Shown in pieces: positions 16,761 to 26,521 of a stretch of DNA of 64,000 bases; positions within the stretch are counted from its first letter, which is position 1, and every line of letters starts with the position of its first letter. Location: positions 1 to 64,000 of the IMG/VR virus record IMGVR_UViG_3300046096_000928; one strand, written 5' to 3'. A program made the position numbers and the translations under genes. The stretch is from a virus. Under the pieces are notes generated by a model. That model was given only the letters and a program-made list of their open reading frames with translations, was not told the origin of the DNA and ran no database searches.

Positions 16761-18339
16761 TGCGTATTTTGATAAAATAAATTTAGGTTATAAAAGTATT
16801 TTATTATTTGCTCCTACTGGTGCAGGTAAGACTTTAATAAGTGCCAATATTATTGCTGATTATTTAAAAGAAGGCAAAACTGTTTTATTTTTAGTGCATC
16901 GAATACCTCTTATTGAACAAACTTTAAATACTCTCTATGACTTATTAGGGGGTATTTTACGTATAACTATTTATCAAGGAGTAAACACTGTTATAAATAA
17001 CAATGCTCAAATAATGGTAGGCACTGTTCAAAGTGTAAAGGAAAATAAATTACCTGATCATGTTGATTTAGTAGTTTTTGATGAGGTTCATATGACTATT
17101 GGATTTAACCTTATCAGAACTATTCAGAAAAAATACCAACCAATTACAGCTTTAGCTAAAACCCATTTTTTAGGATTAACTGCGACACCTTATCGTGGCA
17201 AAAAAAAAGAAGGATTTTGCTGGTTATTTCAAGATATGGTTAAAGCTCCTCTCATGGCAGATTTAGTTAGATTAGGCTATTTGACCCCTTTCACTATGTA
17301 TGGCTATGGATTTATCGATGATTCTAAATTGAAGACCGTAGATGGTGAATTTACCGCTAAATCTGTAAGTATTTATTGCAATGAAAACTTAAATAATGAT
17401 GTAGTACAAAAATATTTAGATAAAGTAAAGGGGAAAAAATTTATTGCTTTTTGTTCATCAGTAAAACAAGCTCAACATTTATTAATAAGATTTCAAGAAA
17501 AAGGTATTGCTTCTGCTTTATGGGTAGGCGATACAAAATCTATGTCAAGAATTTCGATCCAACGGCAATTGAAAAGCGGTGAAATATTAGGTATCGTTTC
17601 AGTTAATTGTCTTAGTGAAGGGTTTGATGAACCTTCGGTAGAAGTTGCTTTAATTGCTACTATAACCCGTGTAGTTTCTAAATTTATTCAGATGACGGGC
17701 AGAGTTTTAAGATTATCCGAAGGAAAAACAGACGCTATATTATTTGATTTTGGCGATCATTATTCAAGATTCAAAAATGAAACACCGCTTGATATAGGTA
17801 CAGAAAATAGTAAATACCCTTTATCTTTATGCCCACCAATTAAAAAAAACATTGAAGGGGAAGCCTTAACTAAAAAATGTCCTGAGTGTGAAGCGATCAT
17901 TTATGCTATCTATAAAAAATGTCCTCATTGTGGTCATGTGTTTCCTCTAAAAGAAACTGAACATATAAAACCACCTAGTGAATTTAAGTTAATTTTATCA
18001 AAAGAAGAAAAACAACAAAGAAAATTTTTACATCAGAAAATACGAGCGATTTATTTATTGTTAGAAGATTATTATTTAACTAAACAAAAAAAAGAAAATA
18101 ATTTATTGAATCCTATTGAATTAAATCCCGTATTGGCAAAAAGGTTATTTAAAAGGAAATATGATTTTTTTCCTAAAAAAGAATGGTATCGCAATGCTAT
18201 TTTTAAAGAGGATAATCAAGAGAATAAAAGTAAATATGCCAAATACTTACTTTGGGCTTATCCTCAGTTTAAAGCAATTGATATTATTACTATCTTATCT
18301 TATGAATTCGGGGAGAAAAATGAACAAGACAGAGCTTGA
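16699..18339 (+). CDS. SF2 DNA/RNA helicase (DEAD/DEAH, phage T5 D10/UvsW type)
   Basis: 546 residues. Motif Q/Ia region ELRDYQKNVINAYF, Walker A APTGAGKT (about residues 39-46), motif II VVFDEVHM, motif III LGLTATPYRG, motif V VNCLSEGFDEPSVEVAL and motif VI QMTGRVLR. A zinc ribbon KKCPECEAIIYAIYKKCPHC follows near residue 395, then a basic tail. It probably unwinds replication or recombination intermediates. The long overlap with the preceding gene argues for one polycistronic mRNA. Confidence 0.9.
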   Translation: MQQLIIPNKKELRDYQKNVINAYFDKINLGYKSILLFAPTGAGKTLISANIIADYLKEGKTVLFLVHRIPLIEQTLNTLYDLLGGILRITIYQGVNTVINNNAQIMVGTVQSVKENKLPDHVDLVVFDEVHMTIGFNLIRTIQKKYQPITALAKTHFLGLTATPYRGKKKEGFCWLFQDMVKAPLMADLVRLGYLTPFTMYGYGFIDDSKLKTVDGEFTAKSVSIYCNENLNNDVVQKYLDKVKGKKFIAFCSSVKQAQHLLIRFQEKGIASALWVGDTKSMSRISIQRQLKSGEILGIVSVNCLSEGFDEPSVEVALIATITRVVSKFIQMTGRVLRLSEGKTDAILFDFGDHYSRFKNETPLDIGTENSKYPLSLCPPIKKNIEGEALTKKCPECEAIIYAIYKKCPHCGHVFPLKETEHIKPPSEFKLILSKEEKQQRKFLHQKIRAIYLLLEDYYLTKQKKENNLLNPIELNPVLAKRLFKRKYDFFPKKEWYRNAIFKEDNQENKSKYAKYLLWAYPQFKAIDIITILSYEFGEKNEQDRA

Positions 18340-18613
18340 ACAAAAAATAAAAGACTTGATAGATGAGTATTTATTTTCTGAAACGGGGATATCCCATGAC
18401 GAATACGAAACTATATTAAATACCGAGATTAATACATCGAATTTCAATAGAATACAAACGAAACTTTATAAATGTGAAAAAACTCTTAAAGAAATATGCA
18501 AGTTATTAGATACCCTAGATTTTTCTTACTCAATAGACCAGGCTCATTATGAGAAATTGAGAGAAATAACAGCAATAAGAGATTACTCTAAATGTCATAA
18601 ATCTCATTCATAA
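18320..18613 (+). CDS. Hypothetical helical protein, 97 aa
   Basis: The ATG at 18320 is chosen because GGGGAG lies six bases upstream; it overlaps the helicase end by 20 bases. Sequence MNKTELEQKIKDLIDEYLFS onward is helical and acidic, with no family recognised. The last gene of the replication operon; its end overlaps the convergent repeat-containing gene. Confidence 0.6.
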   Translation: MNKTELEQKIKDLIDEYLFSETGISHDEYETILNTEINTSNFNRIQTKLYKCEKTLKEICKLLDTLDFSYSIDQAHYEKLREITAIRDYSKCHKSHS

Positions 18614-18899
18614 AACTGGTATCAACTGGACAAGCATTAACATTAATAACTGGAAACGGGGTAAAATATATCTCATCCATAAAACTGGTATCAACTGGAC
18701 AAGCATTAACATTAATAACTGGAAACGGGGTAAAATATATCTCATCCATAAAACTGGTATCAACTGGACAAGCATTAACATTAATAACTGGAAACGGGGT
18801 AAAATATATCTCATCCATAAAACTGGTATCAACTGGACAAGCATTGATCCCAGTTGAATTATTAATTTGAGCTAAAACTCCTATAAAAAAATTAGGCAT
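18588..18899 (-). CDS. Protein with 23-residue tandem repeats, end of tail operon
   Basis: 103 residues. After MPNFFIGVLAQINNSTG there are three copies of a 23-aa unit containing NACPVDTSFMDEIY and FTPFPVINV, and a fourth partial copy. The ATG abuts the stop of the upstream fibre-like gene (TAAATG), suggesting translational coupling. Each unit has one Cys. Near-identity of the units at DNA level means recent expansion. Possibly a virion surface or fibre-tip element. Confidence 0.6.
   Translation of the reverse strand: MPNFFIGVLAQINNSTGINACPVDTSFMDEIYFTPFPVINVNACPVDTSFMDEIYFTPFPVINVNACPVDTSFMDEIYFTPFPVINVNACPVDTSFMNEIYDI
18599..18848. repeat. 69-bp direct tandem repeat, about 3.6 copies
   Basis: Almost perfect copies of a 69-bp unit containing AAACTGGTATCAACTGGACA and TAATAACTGGAAACGGGGTA. 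The unit equals 23 codons, so length changes keep the frame. Not a CRISPR: no spacers. Confidence 0.9.
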
Positions 18900-19814
18900 T
18901 TAAACACTCCAAACATTTACAAGTACAAAACGATTATTTAAATTATTCCAATTTCCCACACATAACCATTTATTGTTCCCAGCGAAAAGGTTAGTGTTGA
19001 ATTGATAAATACGACCGATGATCCAGCTTGTACCTATTCCTATTGCCATATTAGGGACTGTGCCAATCCTTGAATATTTACTACTTACTCCATTATTTCT
19101 TAATGTATTATCGAAAACGTGTAACTTTGTTGCCCATAAATCAGTTCCTGCGGTTTGTCCATCGTTACATGTAATACCATAAACTGCATCATTCGTTAAT
19201 AAAATAGGTTTATTACTTGTGTTTGTCTGCTCGACTCTATGTTGTCCAGAAGTTGCAGTGAGACTGTTTTTATGAAATAAAAGTAATTTATTTTTATAGA
19301 ATGAACTATAGTAAGGAGTTGCACTATTATTAGGGATTGTGGTATTGACATCTATTAATTCAGTTAGACACATAACTTTATAATCAGGAACAGTAAAAAT
19401 CGTTGTATTATGAGTTATTAATATTATCCCATTTTGATTGATTGTATAACTATGATTATTTGCGGCATTTTGAGAAATACTTATGATTGTGGCAGAACCA
19501 TTATCATCGAAATGAAAGGAGCCGTTTGCGAGATCAGCTACATTTATTCTGCTTCGTCCTACTAATGTAGTAATGGGGTCATTTGCTGTTTTCCAAGCAA
19601 TATTATTTGTTGAGTTCATTGCTGTTCCGTTTGTCCACGTTCCAGCAAAACTAGAAAATCGATAATTTAAGAATCCGAATACTGCAGTCAGATCAGTTTG
19701 TAATGTCCCTGCTGAATTGTTAATTATAAGATCAGAAGTATTATAACTATAATTTATTTGAGAGGAAAACTTCCCACAATAATAATTCCCGTTCCCGTCT
19801 GTATAATATGCCAT
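18900..19814 (-). CDS. Putative tail fibre / receptor-binding protein, 304 aa
   Basis: Asn/Thr/Ser-rich, beta-type sequence, little charge, without a signal peptide. It sits directly downstream (two bases) of the J-like tail tip gene, where phages encode receptor-binding proteins. No domain recognised; the N-terminus has a YYTDGNGNYYCGKF motif. Confidence 0.55.
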   Translation of the reverse strand: MAYYTDGNGNYYCGKFSSQINYSYNTSDLIINNSAGTLQTDLTAVFGFLNYRFSSFAGTWTNGTAMNSTNNIAWKTANDPITTLVGRSRINVADLANGSFHFDDNGSATIISISQNAANNHSYTINQNGIILITHNTTIFTVPDYKVMCLTELIDVNTTIPNNSATPYYSSFYKNKLLLFHKNSLTATSGQHRVEQTNTSNKPILLTNDAVYGITCNDGQTAGTDLWATKLHVFDNTLRNNGVSSKYSRIGTVPNMAIGIGTSWIIGRIYQFNTNLFAGNNKWLCVGNWNNLNNRFVLVNVWSV

Positions 19815-19815
19815 A

Positions 19816-22800
19816 TTAAGTTAATTTTCCTACTATTGTCCATAAATTACTACCAAGATGTATTACTTGAGCTGTATCATATTTTGCTACTAAAGTACTT
19901 CCTCCAGAGTCTAATGTACCGATCGCCACAAAAGTAATTATATTAGTACCAGCGTTTTGAACAGTACAAGTAAACCCAGTAGTTAAACCATTGGGTAATG
20001 TAATTGTGATTGCATTACTTGCCCGGATAAAAGAATTATAATCTGATTCAGCTAACGTTGTATTAGTTGTGATTACTCTTATCCCTATGGTAGTAATTGG
20101 TTTGTTACTTAAATCATTATAGCTTATCTGTAAATTGCCCGAACCTAAAAGACTATTATTATTAATGCTTTTTAGATTGGTCTGATTAACCAAAGTTGCT
20201 TGTTTGGCATTAAGAGCATTTTGTAAATCCGTCTGATTACTTAACGTACCAGTCAACAAACCCCAAGCGATTCCAGAACTGGTCAAAGAAACACTTGCAG
20301 TATTACCTCCTAAGTTAGTGATTGTAGCGTTACTAAAAATGATTGTAGCAATATTAGGATAATTACTAACACCATCATTTAAAGTAATATCACTAGATGG
20401 TAAATTATAAAATCCTTTAGTTCCAAGTGCATTACTACCATAATATTGATTAGTGCTAACTGTACCACTTATGTTAGCTGCCAAATCTACGATCCCATCA
20501 TTATTAGTATCATAAATCGACTTATTCATATCACCAATACCGCTACCAATAGGGAAGCCATAAAACCCTTTAACACCACTAGCATTAGTACCGTAATATT
20601 GATTAATACTTGGTGAACCAGCGATATTAGTAGCAATATCGGCAGAGTTTACAACACCATCATTGTTACTGTCATAAGTTGATACCTCCATATCACCCGT
20701 AGCGATAGGCAAATCGTAAAATCCTTTAATATTACTTGCATTAGTACCATAGTAATAATTAGCTAAAGTTGATCCATTTATTGATTCAGCACTATCTACA
20801 ATCCCGTTATTGGTAGTGTCATAAACCGAAGTAAGCATATCTCCGATCCCATTACCAATAGGGAAGTTATAAAAGCCTTTAATATTACTTGCATTAGTTC
20901 CGTAATATTGAGTGGACGAAGGTGAACCAACAATATTGGTAGCAAGATCAGCTAATTCAGCAATATCAACTTTGCCGTTATTGGTAGTATCATAAGTCGA
21001 TTTAAGCATATCGCCACCTAATGGCAAAGCATAAAATCCTTTACTATTACTTGCATTAGTACCATAGTAATAATTAGCTAAAGTTGATCCATTTATTGAT
21101 TCAGCACTATCTACAATCCCATTATTGGTAGTATCATAAACAGATTTAACCATATCCCCACCGGATGGAGGTAAATCGTAAAACCCTTTAATGTTACTTG
21201 CATTAGTACCATAATATTGATTTATAGATGTACTTCCGCTTACTGCTGTAGAAAAATCTACAATTCCATTATTGTTAGTATCGTAAGTTGATTTGAGCAT
21301 ATCGCCCGTACCAATACCAGTAGGGAAAGTATAAAAACCTTTAAATCCGTTACTATCTGTACCATAATATTTATTGGCTGGAATAATACCTGCTAAATCT
21401 TGGGCTAAATTTACAACACCATCGTTATTAGTATCATAAATCGATTTAAGCATGTCTCCCGTCACCGAGATATTAATAGTAGCAATACCGCTACCACTAT
21501 TGGTTATACTTGCACCGTTAAAATTTAGTTGACTTACATCATTTATAGTTGTAATACCATCAGTGACTGAATCTAATTGACCACCAGTCGAATCAATGGT
21601 TAAAGTATTGAGAAAATCATTATAGGTCAAATTAACATTATTACCAGCAATCAATAAAGAAGCTACTCTATCATCAACACCCTCATTAAAATTAGGGATT
21701 GTAGTAGGATCAATTATTAAATTCCCCGCACCTAACAACGTAGTATTGTTAATACTTTTGATATTAGTTTGATTGACTAGCAAAGGTTGTAACGCATCTA
21801 AAGCTGTTTGTAACCCACTAATTGTTACGATCGCCTGTGTACCTGTGTGATTAGTCCTATCTAAATAAAATTCAGGTAATTCACCACCTAATGTGTCCGC
21901 ATCAATATTACCAGTAATGCCTGTTATCGGTGTAGGGTTTGTAATAGTAGCTTCTCCCGCATAACCACGACCTACTATAGAACTTACCCTATACACCTTG
22001 ACATCAAAAGGCAACGTTATACCGTCTGTTATTTGATCAACATTAAAATAAGTAATATTTTGTGCATTGGTAGAAAAAGTACGCACCACGCTATTACTTG
22101 TATTTAAAATATCAATTTCATAAGTAATTATTTCAGTACCATTTTGAAAAGGAGAGTTATTTATATAAGGATAATCCCATGTAATTGTTATATTGTCAGC
22201 ATCATCTATCTGGCTTTCGATATTAGTAGGGGCTAAAGGAATATAATTATTGCCTACTGTGTTGACTGTATTAGTAGGGGTTGCATTCAAATCTTGCCAA
22301 GGGGCTATAACTGGTTGGTAAGTAATTGATTGACCTACATTGAGAGTATTGGCATAAAAAGAATAATAAGCCCCATCACCTTTTAATAAAAAGAATTTAT
22401 CGCCAACGTTGTTATTGCTATTAAAATTTTGCGTATTGAAAATACTTCTTTGCAGGTAATTTATAGTATATCTATCATTCCCTAAAGGTAAAACATCTCT
22501 AAATTGTATTAATTCACCTTCCCATACACCATTATTTTGACGAGCTATTAATGCCAAATTAGAACCCGTATTAAATTGACTTGCACTAATTGACGATAAA
22601 CTGCCACTAAATAATTGTACATTCAAAGTATTAACAGTATCTAAACCAGTTGCTGATGGTAATGCGGTTTCACATTCACCAATCGTAGAAGTAGCTGTGT
22701 GATTGACGGAGGCGATATAACTATTACCTCCGTCAAAACTGATATTTACAGTAGTCGGTGCGTCCGCACAGATATAAAGAGTATTCGGTGGATTATTAGG

Positions 22801-24171
22801 ATTGATAACAGGAATATCAAGAAAATAAACATCAGGAATGCCATTGTCTAAAGGATCAATTAAAGAGGGGAATGAATTACTGTTAGGTGGGTTTGTTGAG
22901 GTGTAAAGGAATGCCCCAAATCCGATATAGCGTCTTGCTGATACTTCAATCGTATAGTCTGGATTTAAAGTTATTTTTTCTATCTGTACAATTTCCCCGT
23001 TTGGTAATTCTACTATTCCTAAAAGTTCTAAATAAGGATAGTACGGAGCTGGCAACTTAAATGTATAACTGAAACGCTGTCTAGTAGTTACTAATTTTAA
23101 TATTTTTCTAGCTTGTTGCCTTGCTTCATAAGGATTTGTAGAAATTTGAGTTTCTATTCTAAAATCATTTTCTTGAGTATATTCTTCAAAATGTTCTACA
23201 ATCTCATCAACATCATATTTTTGATTGTTATTATAAAATTTTAGACTAGCTTTATTTGGTAATTGGCTTTTGGCTGTTCTAGTTACTTCAAATATTCTAT
23301 TTTCATTTACAGCCAAGTAATGATTAGTAGGAAAAATATTTGGCGTAAGAATACCCCGATCAAAAGATTTGAACATTATTACTCCTTCCCCAGATTCCAC
23401 TGCGGTAAAAAGGTAAAACTGCATCAAATCTTCTAATACTTTCCTTGATGATTCTCCATTCTGACTGACTAGCAACCCCTCATTTAAAACATATTTACCA
23501 GCTATATCAGTTACATCTATACGATCAGAAGGCACTCCTGCACTTTCACATATATCACGAACTACTAAAGAAACATCGGGATTAGCCCCAAACTTTTCGC
23601 CTAATAAAACAGCTCCTATTTGTGTAGGTATTTGATTACCATATACTTCTAAAGGAACATCTTTAAAACCTATATAACAAACGCCTTTGTACGCAATTTC
23701 TGCCTCGTCCCCCGTTTCAATGGTTTGCATCGCTGACCATGGCTGAGTTTGCGTACCATCAAAAAAAGTACAATATTCTTGAAAAAAAGAATGATCCGTT
23801 GTAAATTCTTGCCCATTCACAATTACCCTTTCTAGGCTTACATCACCCTCACAAAATAAAACAGCCCATGTCCCATAAACTTTCTCAGTTTCATTTTGTT
23901 GCCCCCCTTTTCCACCTCCTCCGCCACCTTTACCACCTTGAGATGTAGTTTCAGTCTCAATGCGATACATTTTCTCAATCGTATCAGGCCAAAATTTGTT
24001 GCCTTCTAATCTGATCTTGCCATATATTTTGGGTATGGGTGAATCGTACTCTGATTTTGGAACTCTTAAACTTGTTTCTTGTTTTTGTTTTTTTTGTGGT
24101 GTTGTAAATAAAGGAGATATTGCACTGACGGCTAAAGATATTCCTAAACCAATTATTGGATCAAATCCCAT
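19816..24171 (-). CDS. Tail tip attachment protein (J / GTA gp15-like), 1451 aa
   Basis: N-terminus hydrophobic (FDPIIGLGISLAVSAISPLF), then a tail-hub domain (RVPKSEYDSPIPKIYGKIRL; Gly-rich linker near residue 85). A fibronectin-type domain is near 640-720 (APTNIESQIDDADNITITWD). About 905-1259 holds seven repeats of roughly 48 residues, each with GDM, YDTNNDGxVD and QYYGTNASNIKGFY. DxNxDGxVD is a calcium-loop-like motif. The C-terminus is beta-rich. It forms the host-contact end of a siphovirus-type tail. Upstream genes encode the expected NlpC/P60 and DUF2163 partners, in the order seen in gene transfer agents and related phages. Confidence 0.85.
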   Translation of the reverse strand: MGFDPIIGLGISLAVSAISPLFTTPQKKQKQETSLRVPKSEYDSPIPKIYGKIRLEGNKFWPDTIEKMYRIETETTSQGGKGGGGGGKGGQQNETEKVYGTWAVLFCEGDVSLERVIVNGQEFTTDHSFFQEYCTFFDGTQTQPWSAMQTIETGDEAEIAYKGVCYIGFKDVPLEVYGNQIPTQIGAVLLGEKFGANPDVSLVVRDICESAGVPSDRIDVTDIAGKYVLNEGLLVSQNGESSRKVLEDLMQFYLFTAVESGEGVIMFKSFDRGILTPNIFPTNHYLAVNENRIFEVTRTAKSQLPNKASLKFYNNNQKYDVDEIVEHFEEYTQENDFRIETQISTNPYEARQQARKILKLVTTRQRFSYTFKLPAPYYPYLELLGIVELPNGEIVQIEKITLNPDYTIEVSARRYIGFGAFLYTSTNPPNSNSFPSLIDPLDNGIPDVYFLDIPVINPNNPPNTLYICADAPTTVNISFDGGNSYIASVNHTATSTIGECETALPSATGLDTVNTLNVQLFSGSLSSISASQFNTGSNLALIARQNNGVWEGELIQFRDVLPLGNDRYTINYLQRSIFNTQNFNSNNNVGDKFFLLKGDGAYYSFYANTLNVGQSITYQPVIAPWQDLNATPTNTVNTVGNNYIPLAPTNIESQIDDADNITITWDYPYINNSPFQNGTEIITYEIDILNTSNSVVRTFSTNAQNITYFNVDQITDGITLPFDVKVYRVSSIVGRGYAGEATITNPTPITGITGNIDADTLGGELPEFYLDRTNHTGTQAIVTISGLQTALDALQPLLVNQTNIKSINNTTLLGAGNLIIDPTTIPNFNEGVDDRVASLLIAGNNVNLTYNDFLNTLTIDSTGGQLDSVTDGITTINDVSQLNFNGASITNSGSGIATINISVTGDMLKSIYDTNNDGVVNLAQDLAGIIPANKYYGTDSNGFKGFYTFPTGIGTGDMLKSTYDTNNNGIVDFSTAVSGSTSINQYYGTNASNIKGFYDLPPSGGDMVKSVYDTTNNGIVDSAESINGSTLANYYYGTNASNSKGFYALPLGGDMLKSTYDTTNNGKVDIAELADLATNIVGSPSSTQYYGTNASNIKGFYNFPIGNGIGDMLTSVYDTTNNGIVDSAESINGSTLANYYYGTNASNIKGFYDLPIATGDMEVSTYDSNNDGVVNSADIATNIAGSPSINQYYGTNASGVKGFYGFPIGSGIGDMNKSIYDTNNDGIVDLAANISGTVSTNQYYGSNALGTKGFYNLPSSDITLNDGVSNYPNIATIIFSNATITNLGGNTASVSLTSSGIAWGLLTGTLSNQTDLQNALNAKQATLVNQTNLKSINNNSLLGSGNLQISYNDLSNKPITTIGIRVITTNTTLAESDYNSFIRASNAITITLPNGLTTGFTCTVQNAGTNIITFVAIGTLDSGGSTLVAKYDTAQVIHLGSNLWTIVGKLT
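20395..21462 (-). repeat. Seven-copy intragenic repeat in the tail tip gene
   Basis: About 150-bp units encoding GDM..YDTNNNGIVD....YYGTNASNIKGFY. Units differ by insertions of 3-30 bp in frame. Bounds are approximate. Confidence 0.8.
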
Positions 24172-24596
24172 TATCTAAACCTCCAGATACTGTGGAGTTT
24201 ACGCAACCAAACACCATCAAGATTATGTTCGATAACTTTGCCAACTCTGTTTTCGGAATGAATAATAGTATAAGGGGCTGTAATGATACCTACATGGGTC
24301 GAATAACCACTTACTTTAAATATAGCTATATCCGTACTATCCATAAGATTCAAATCACCCTGATCTTTGCTGTAAAGTATCTGGAAATTATCAGCTATAT
24401 AATCAACAATTTCATTATTGCGTGAGATACGATTATAATTTTTAGGGATAAGTGGTAAATCACAACCGTATTCTATAGCTACCGCCATTAAGAAATTTAC
24501 ACAGTCAACACCAACTCCTTTTATTTGTTGATCATGTTGCCATTTAGTGCCTAACCAACTTCTCGCTATTTTTATAAACTTTTCTTTATCTATCAT
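24171..24596 (-). CDS. NlpC/P60-type tail peptidase
   Basis: 141 residues, overlapping the tail tip gene start by one base. WLGTKWQHDQQIKGVGVDCV has the catalytic Cys, and GYSTHVGIIT the His. This is the phage cell-wall peptidase class placed between the DUF2163 and J-like genes; it trims peptidoglycan during DNA entry. Confidence 0.85.
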   Translation of the reverse strand: MIDKEKFIKIARSWLGTKWQHDQQIKGVGVDCVNFLMAVAIEYGCDLPLIPKNYNRISRNNEIVDYIADNFQILYSKDQGDLNLMDSTDIAIFKVSGYSTHVGIITAPYTIIHSENRVGKVIEHNLDGVWLRKLHSIWRFR

Positions 24597-24637
24597 AGAT
24601 CACCATAACACCTTATGTAATCCATTATATTACATAG

Positions 24638-26497
24638 CTAAAAGCCAGTAGTAGGATTACTAGCAACAATGTCGATACCAGGTAATTTAGGAAAAGCTCC
24701 ATAGTTAGGTAAGTTATCATAATCACGACAAGCAGCAAGGGATTTATCACAGTGACGAGTTAAAATGACATCACAACCAATATCGGGAGAGTAAGGTAAA
24801 TTTTCACTTATGGTAATATTTAAACCTTGAGCCTCTTCTATATAAAAAGCTCGTTGGCTAAAATTCCCGTTGGCGAATTTTAATTCTCCATATTTATACC
24901 CTGACCAATTATCCAAACCGAAGCCGACTTGTAAAACATGAGTATTTATAACACCTGTCAAGACTGCTGAAACTCTCACATTACTATCAATTACCCGATT
25001 ACAAGCATGACCTGATGTACCCTGACTTAAGAATTGATGACGGCACAATGAGGTAGTTTTTTTAGAAACGGAATTATTTAATTTTTCAGTTGAGCCTATT
25101 GTTTGAAATTGGTAAGTACGACTGCCAGTAGGTAAATAGCCCAAAACATAATCTCCGAAATAGCCATTAAATGATTGGCTAACAATAGTGTCACTTAGCC
25201 AATCATAAAGATAAATATCCACAATTGCATCATCATATAAACCTCGTCTTATATCAGTTTCATCTACATAAAAATCATTAGTAATACTTTTTGTCTCAAT
25301 ATTATCTACGTTTAACTCTGCTGTTTTCGTGGTAGAGGTTGATTCAAAAGCTATCGTGGGTGTACAATTTACCCCATTTATTGTTAATTGACGATCATGG
25401 TTTGTAAATCCTAACTTGAAATTATCACTCCTCGTAATGATCCAACATCTACAAAAAGTAGATTTTAAAAACTGGTTTTCTTCTATGAATTTTAAATTAT
25501 TTATTTTTGACATCTGTACTTCCCCGTCTTCTGCATAAACTAAAGTTTGGAAAGACGGGACTTCTGAAAATCTAAATATAGAATCGATACTAGCTTCTAT
25601 ATCTTGTATTTGAAAATTTGACCAAGTACCTATTCCTAATCGCAATAAAATTAAAAGATATTCTTTGATTTCTTTGTGAACAGTTAATTCGGGAAACTCA
25701 AATTTCCTACGAGCTGAATTTAAACTTTGTCTTGATTCAAAACCAGATTCAGATTGGAAAATATCCGTTTTTGTCATCAAAGGTATTTGTGTTTGTAATT
25801 CTAAAGGAATTGATAAGTAATGGTTATATGTTTGCGTCAAGTTATTAGTTGCTTTTAATGATTCTGTTTTTACTTCCAGTATTCTTAAATCTGGTATAGA
25901 ATACACTTGTTGTTGAATTTCTTTATCATATGTTTGTATGCCAATAGGTAGTATATCATTTTCAAAACGGCATAATAGACTGAAAGTTCCTGTCCAAGTT
26001 AAGTTGGCATTAGCACCATTGGTTATTTTGCCATCAGAGCCAAAAGTCAATGTATTTGTAACATCTGTATTCCCATTAAATACTTGGATACTGGAAAGGT
26101 CAGGATAATTAATAGGTCTGATAATACTGAACGTCCCTATATTATATTTTTTGCCAAATTGATATTCGCCTTCGTACTCATAAACAATTCCTTGACTATA
26201 AACTAATGCACCTAACACACCAAACCCCGTATAGAAAGGTTGAGCTGTTGCTATGTAGTCAATAGGGTCATAAAAATTGAATTGTCCCTCACTACCTTTT
26301 ATTGTTGTAAAAAAATTTCTAACGTATTCATAGATAACCTGAGGTAATACTGAATTTGTAAAAGAAAAAACGCCTAATGGATATATCCATTGAGCGTTCA
26401 TATAATCAATTCCACCTACAGTTTCTTGTAGTGTTGTTTTCTGATATTCATAAGTCACTGTCAAACCCATGTCAGGCTCTAATTCTAATATCGGCAT
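24638..26497 (-). CDS. DUF2460-DUF2163 fusion, tail distal/hub protein
   Basis: 619 residues. Residues 1-210 resemble DUF2460 (tail distal protein: WIYPLGVFSFTNSV, then GSEGQFNFYDPIDY). Residues about 350-619 match DUF2163/BR0599 (TRSDNFKLGFTNHDRQLTI; Cys-rich C-terminus with HACNRVID and RHCDKSLAACRDY). In gene transfer agents and relatives these are two genes; here one, joined by a 140-residue linker. Part of the tail tip complex. Confidence 0.75.
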   Translation of the reverse strand: MPILELEPDMGLTVTYEYQKTTLQETVGGIDYMNAQWIYPLGVFSFTNSVLPQVIYEYVRNFFTTIKGSEGQFNFYDPIDYIATAQPFYTGFGVLGALVYSQGIVYEYEGEYQFGKKYNIGTFSIIRPINYPDLSSIQVFNGNTDVTNTLTFGSDGKITNGANANLTWTGTFSLLCRFENDILPIGIQTYDKEIQQQVYSIPDLRILEVKTESLKATNNLTQTYNHYLSIPLELQTQIPLMTKTDIFQSESGFESRQSLNSARRKFEFPELTVHKEIKEYLLILLRLGIGTWSNFQIQDIEASIDSIFRFSEVPSFQTLVYAEDGEVQMSKINNLKFIEENQFLKSTFCRCWIITRSDNFKLGFTNHDRQLTINGVNCTPTIAFESTSTTKTAELNVDNIETKSITNDFYVDETDIRRGLYDDAIVDIYLYDWLSDTIVSQSFNGYFGDYVLGYLPTGSRTYQFQTIGSTEKLNNSVSKKTTSLCRHQFLSQGTSGHACNRVIDSNVRVSAVLTGVINTHVLQVGFGLDNWSGYKYGELKFANGNFSQRAFYIEEAQGLNITISENLPYSPDIGCDVILTRHCDKSLAACRDYDNLPNYGAFPKLPGIDIVASNPTTGF

Positions 26498-26521
26498 TTA
26501 TCTATGTAGTATCTTTAACTA

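Noticed and set aside
18608-18844. Second repeat-containing frame on the minus strand
   Set aside because: Out-of-frame reading of the same 69-bp repeat; the frame starting at 18899 is coupled to the upstream gene.
18599-18848. Regular 69-bp repeats as a CRISPR array
   Set aside because: The units are contiguous with no unique spacers, and the period is an exact multiple of three inside an open frame.
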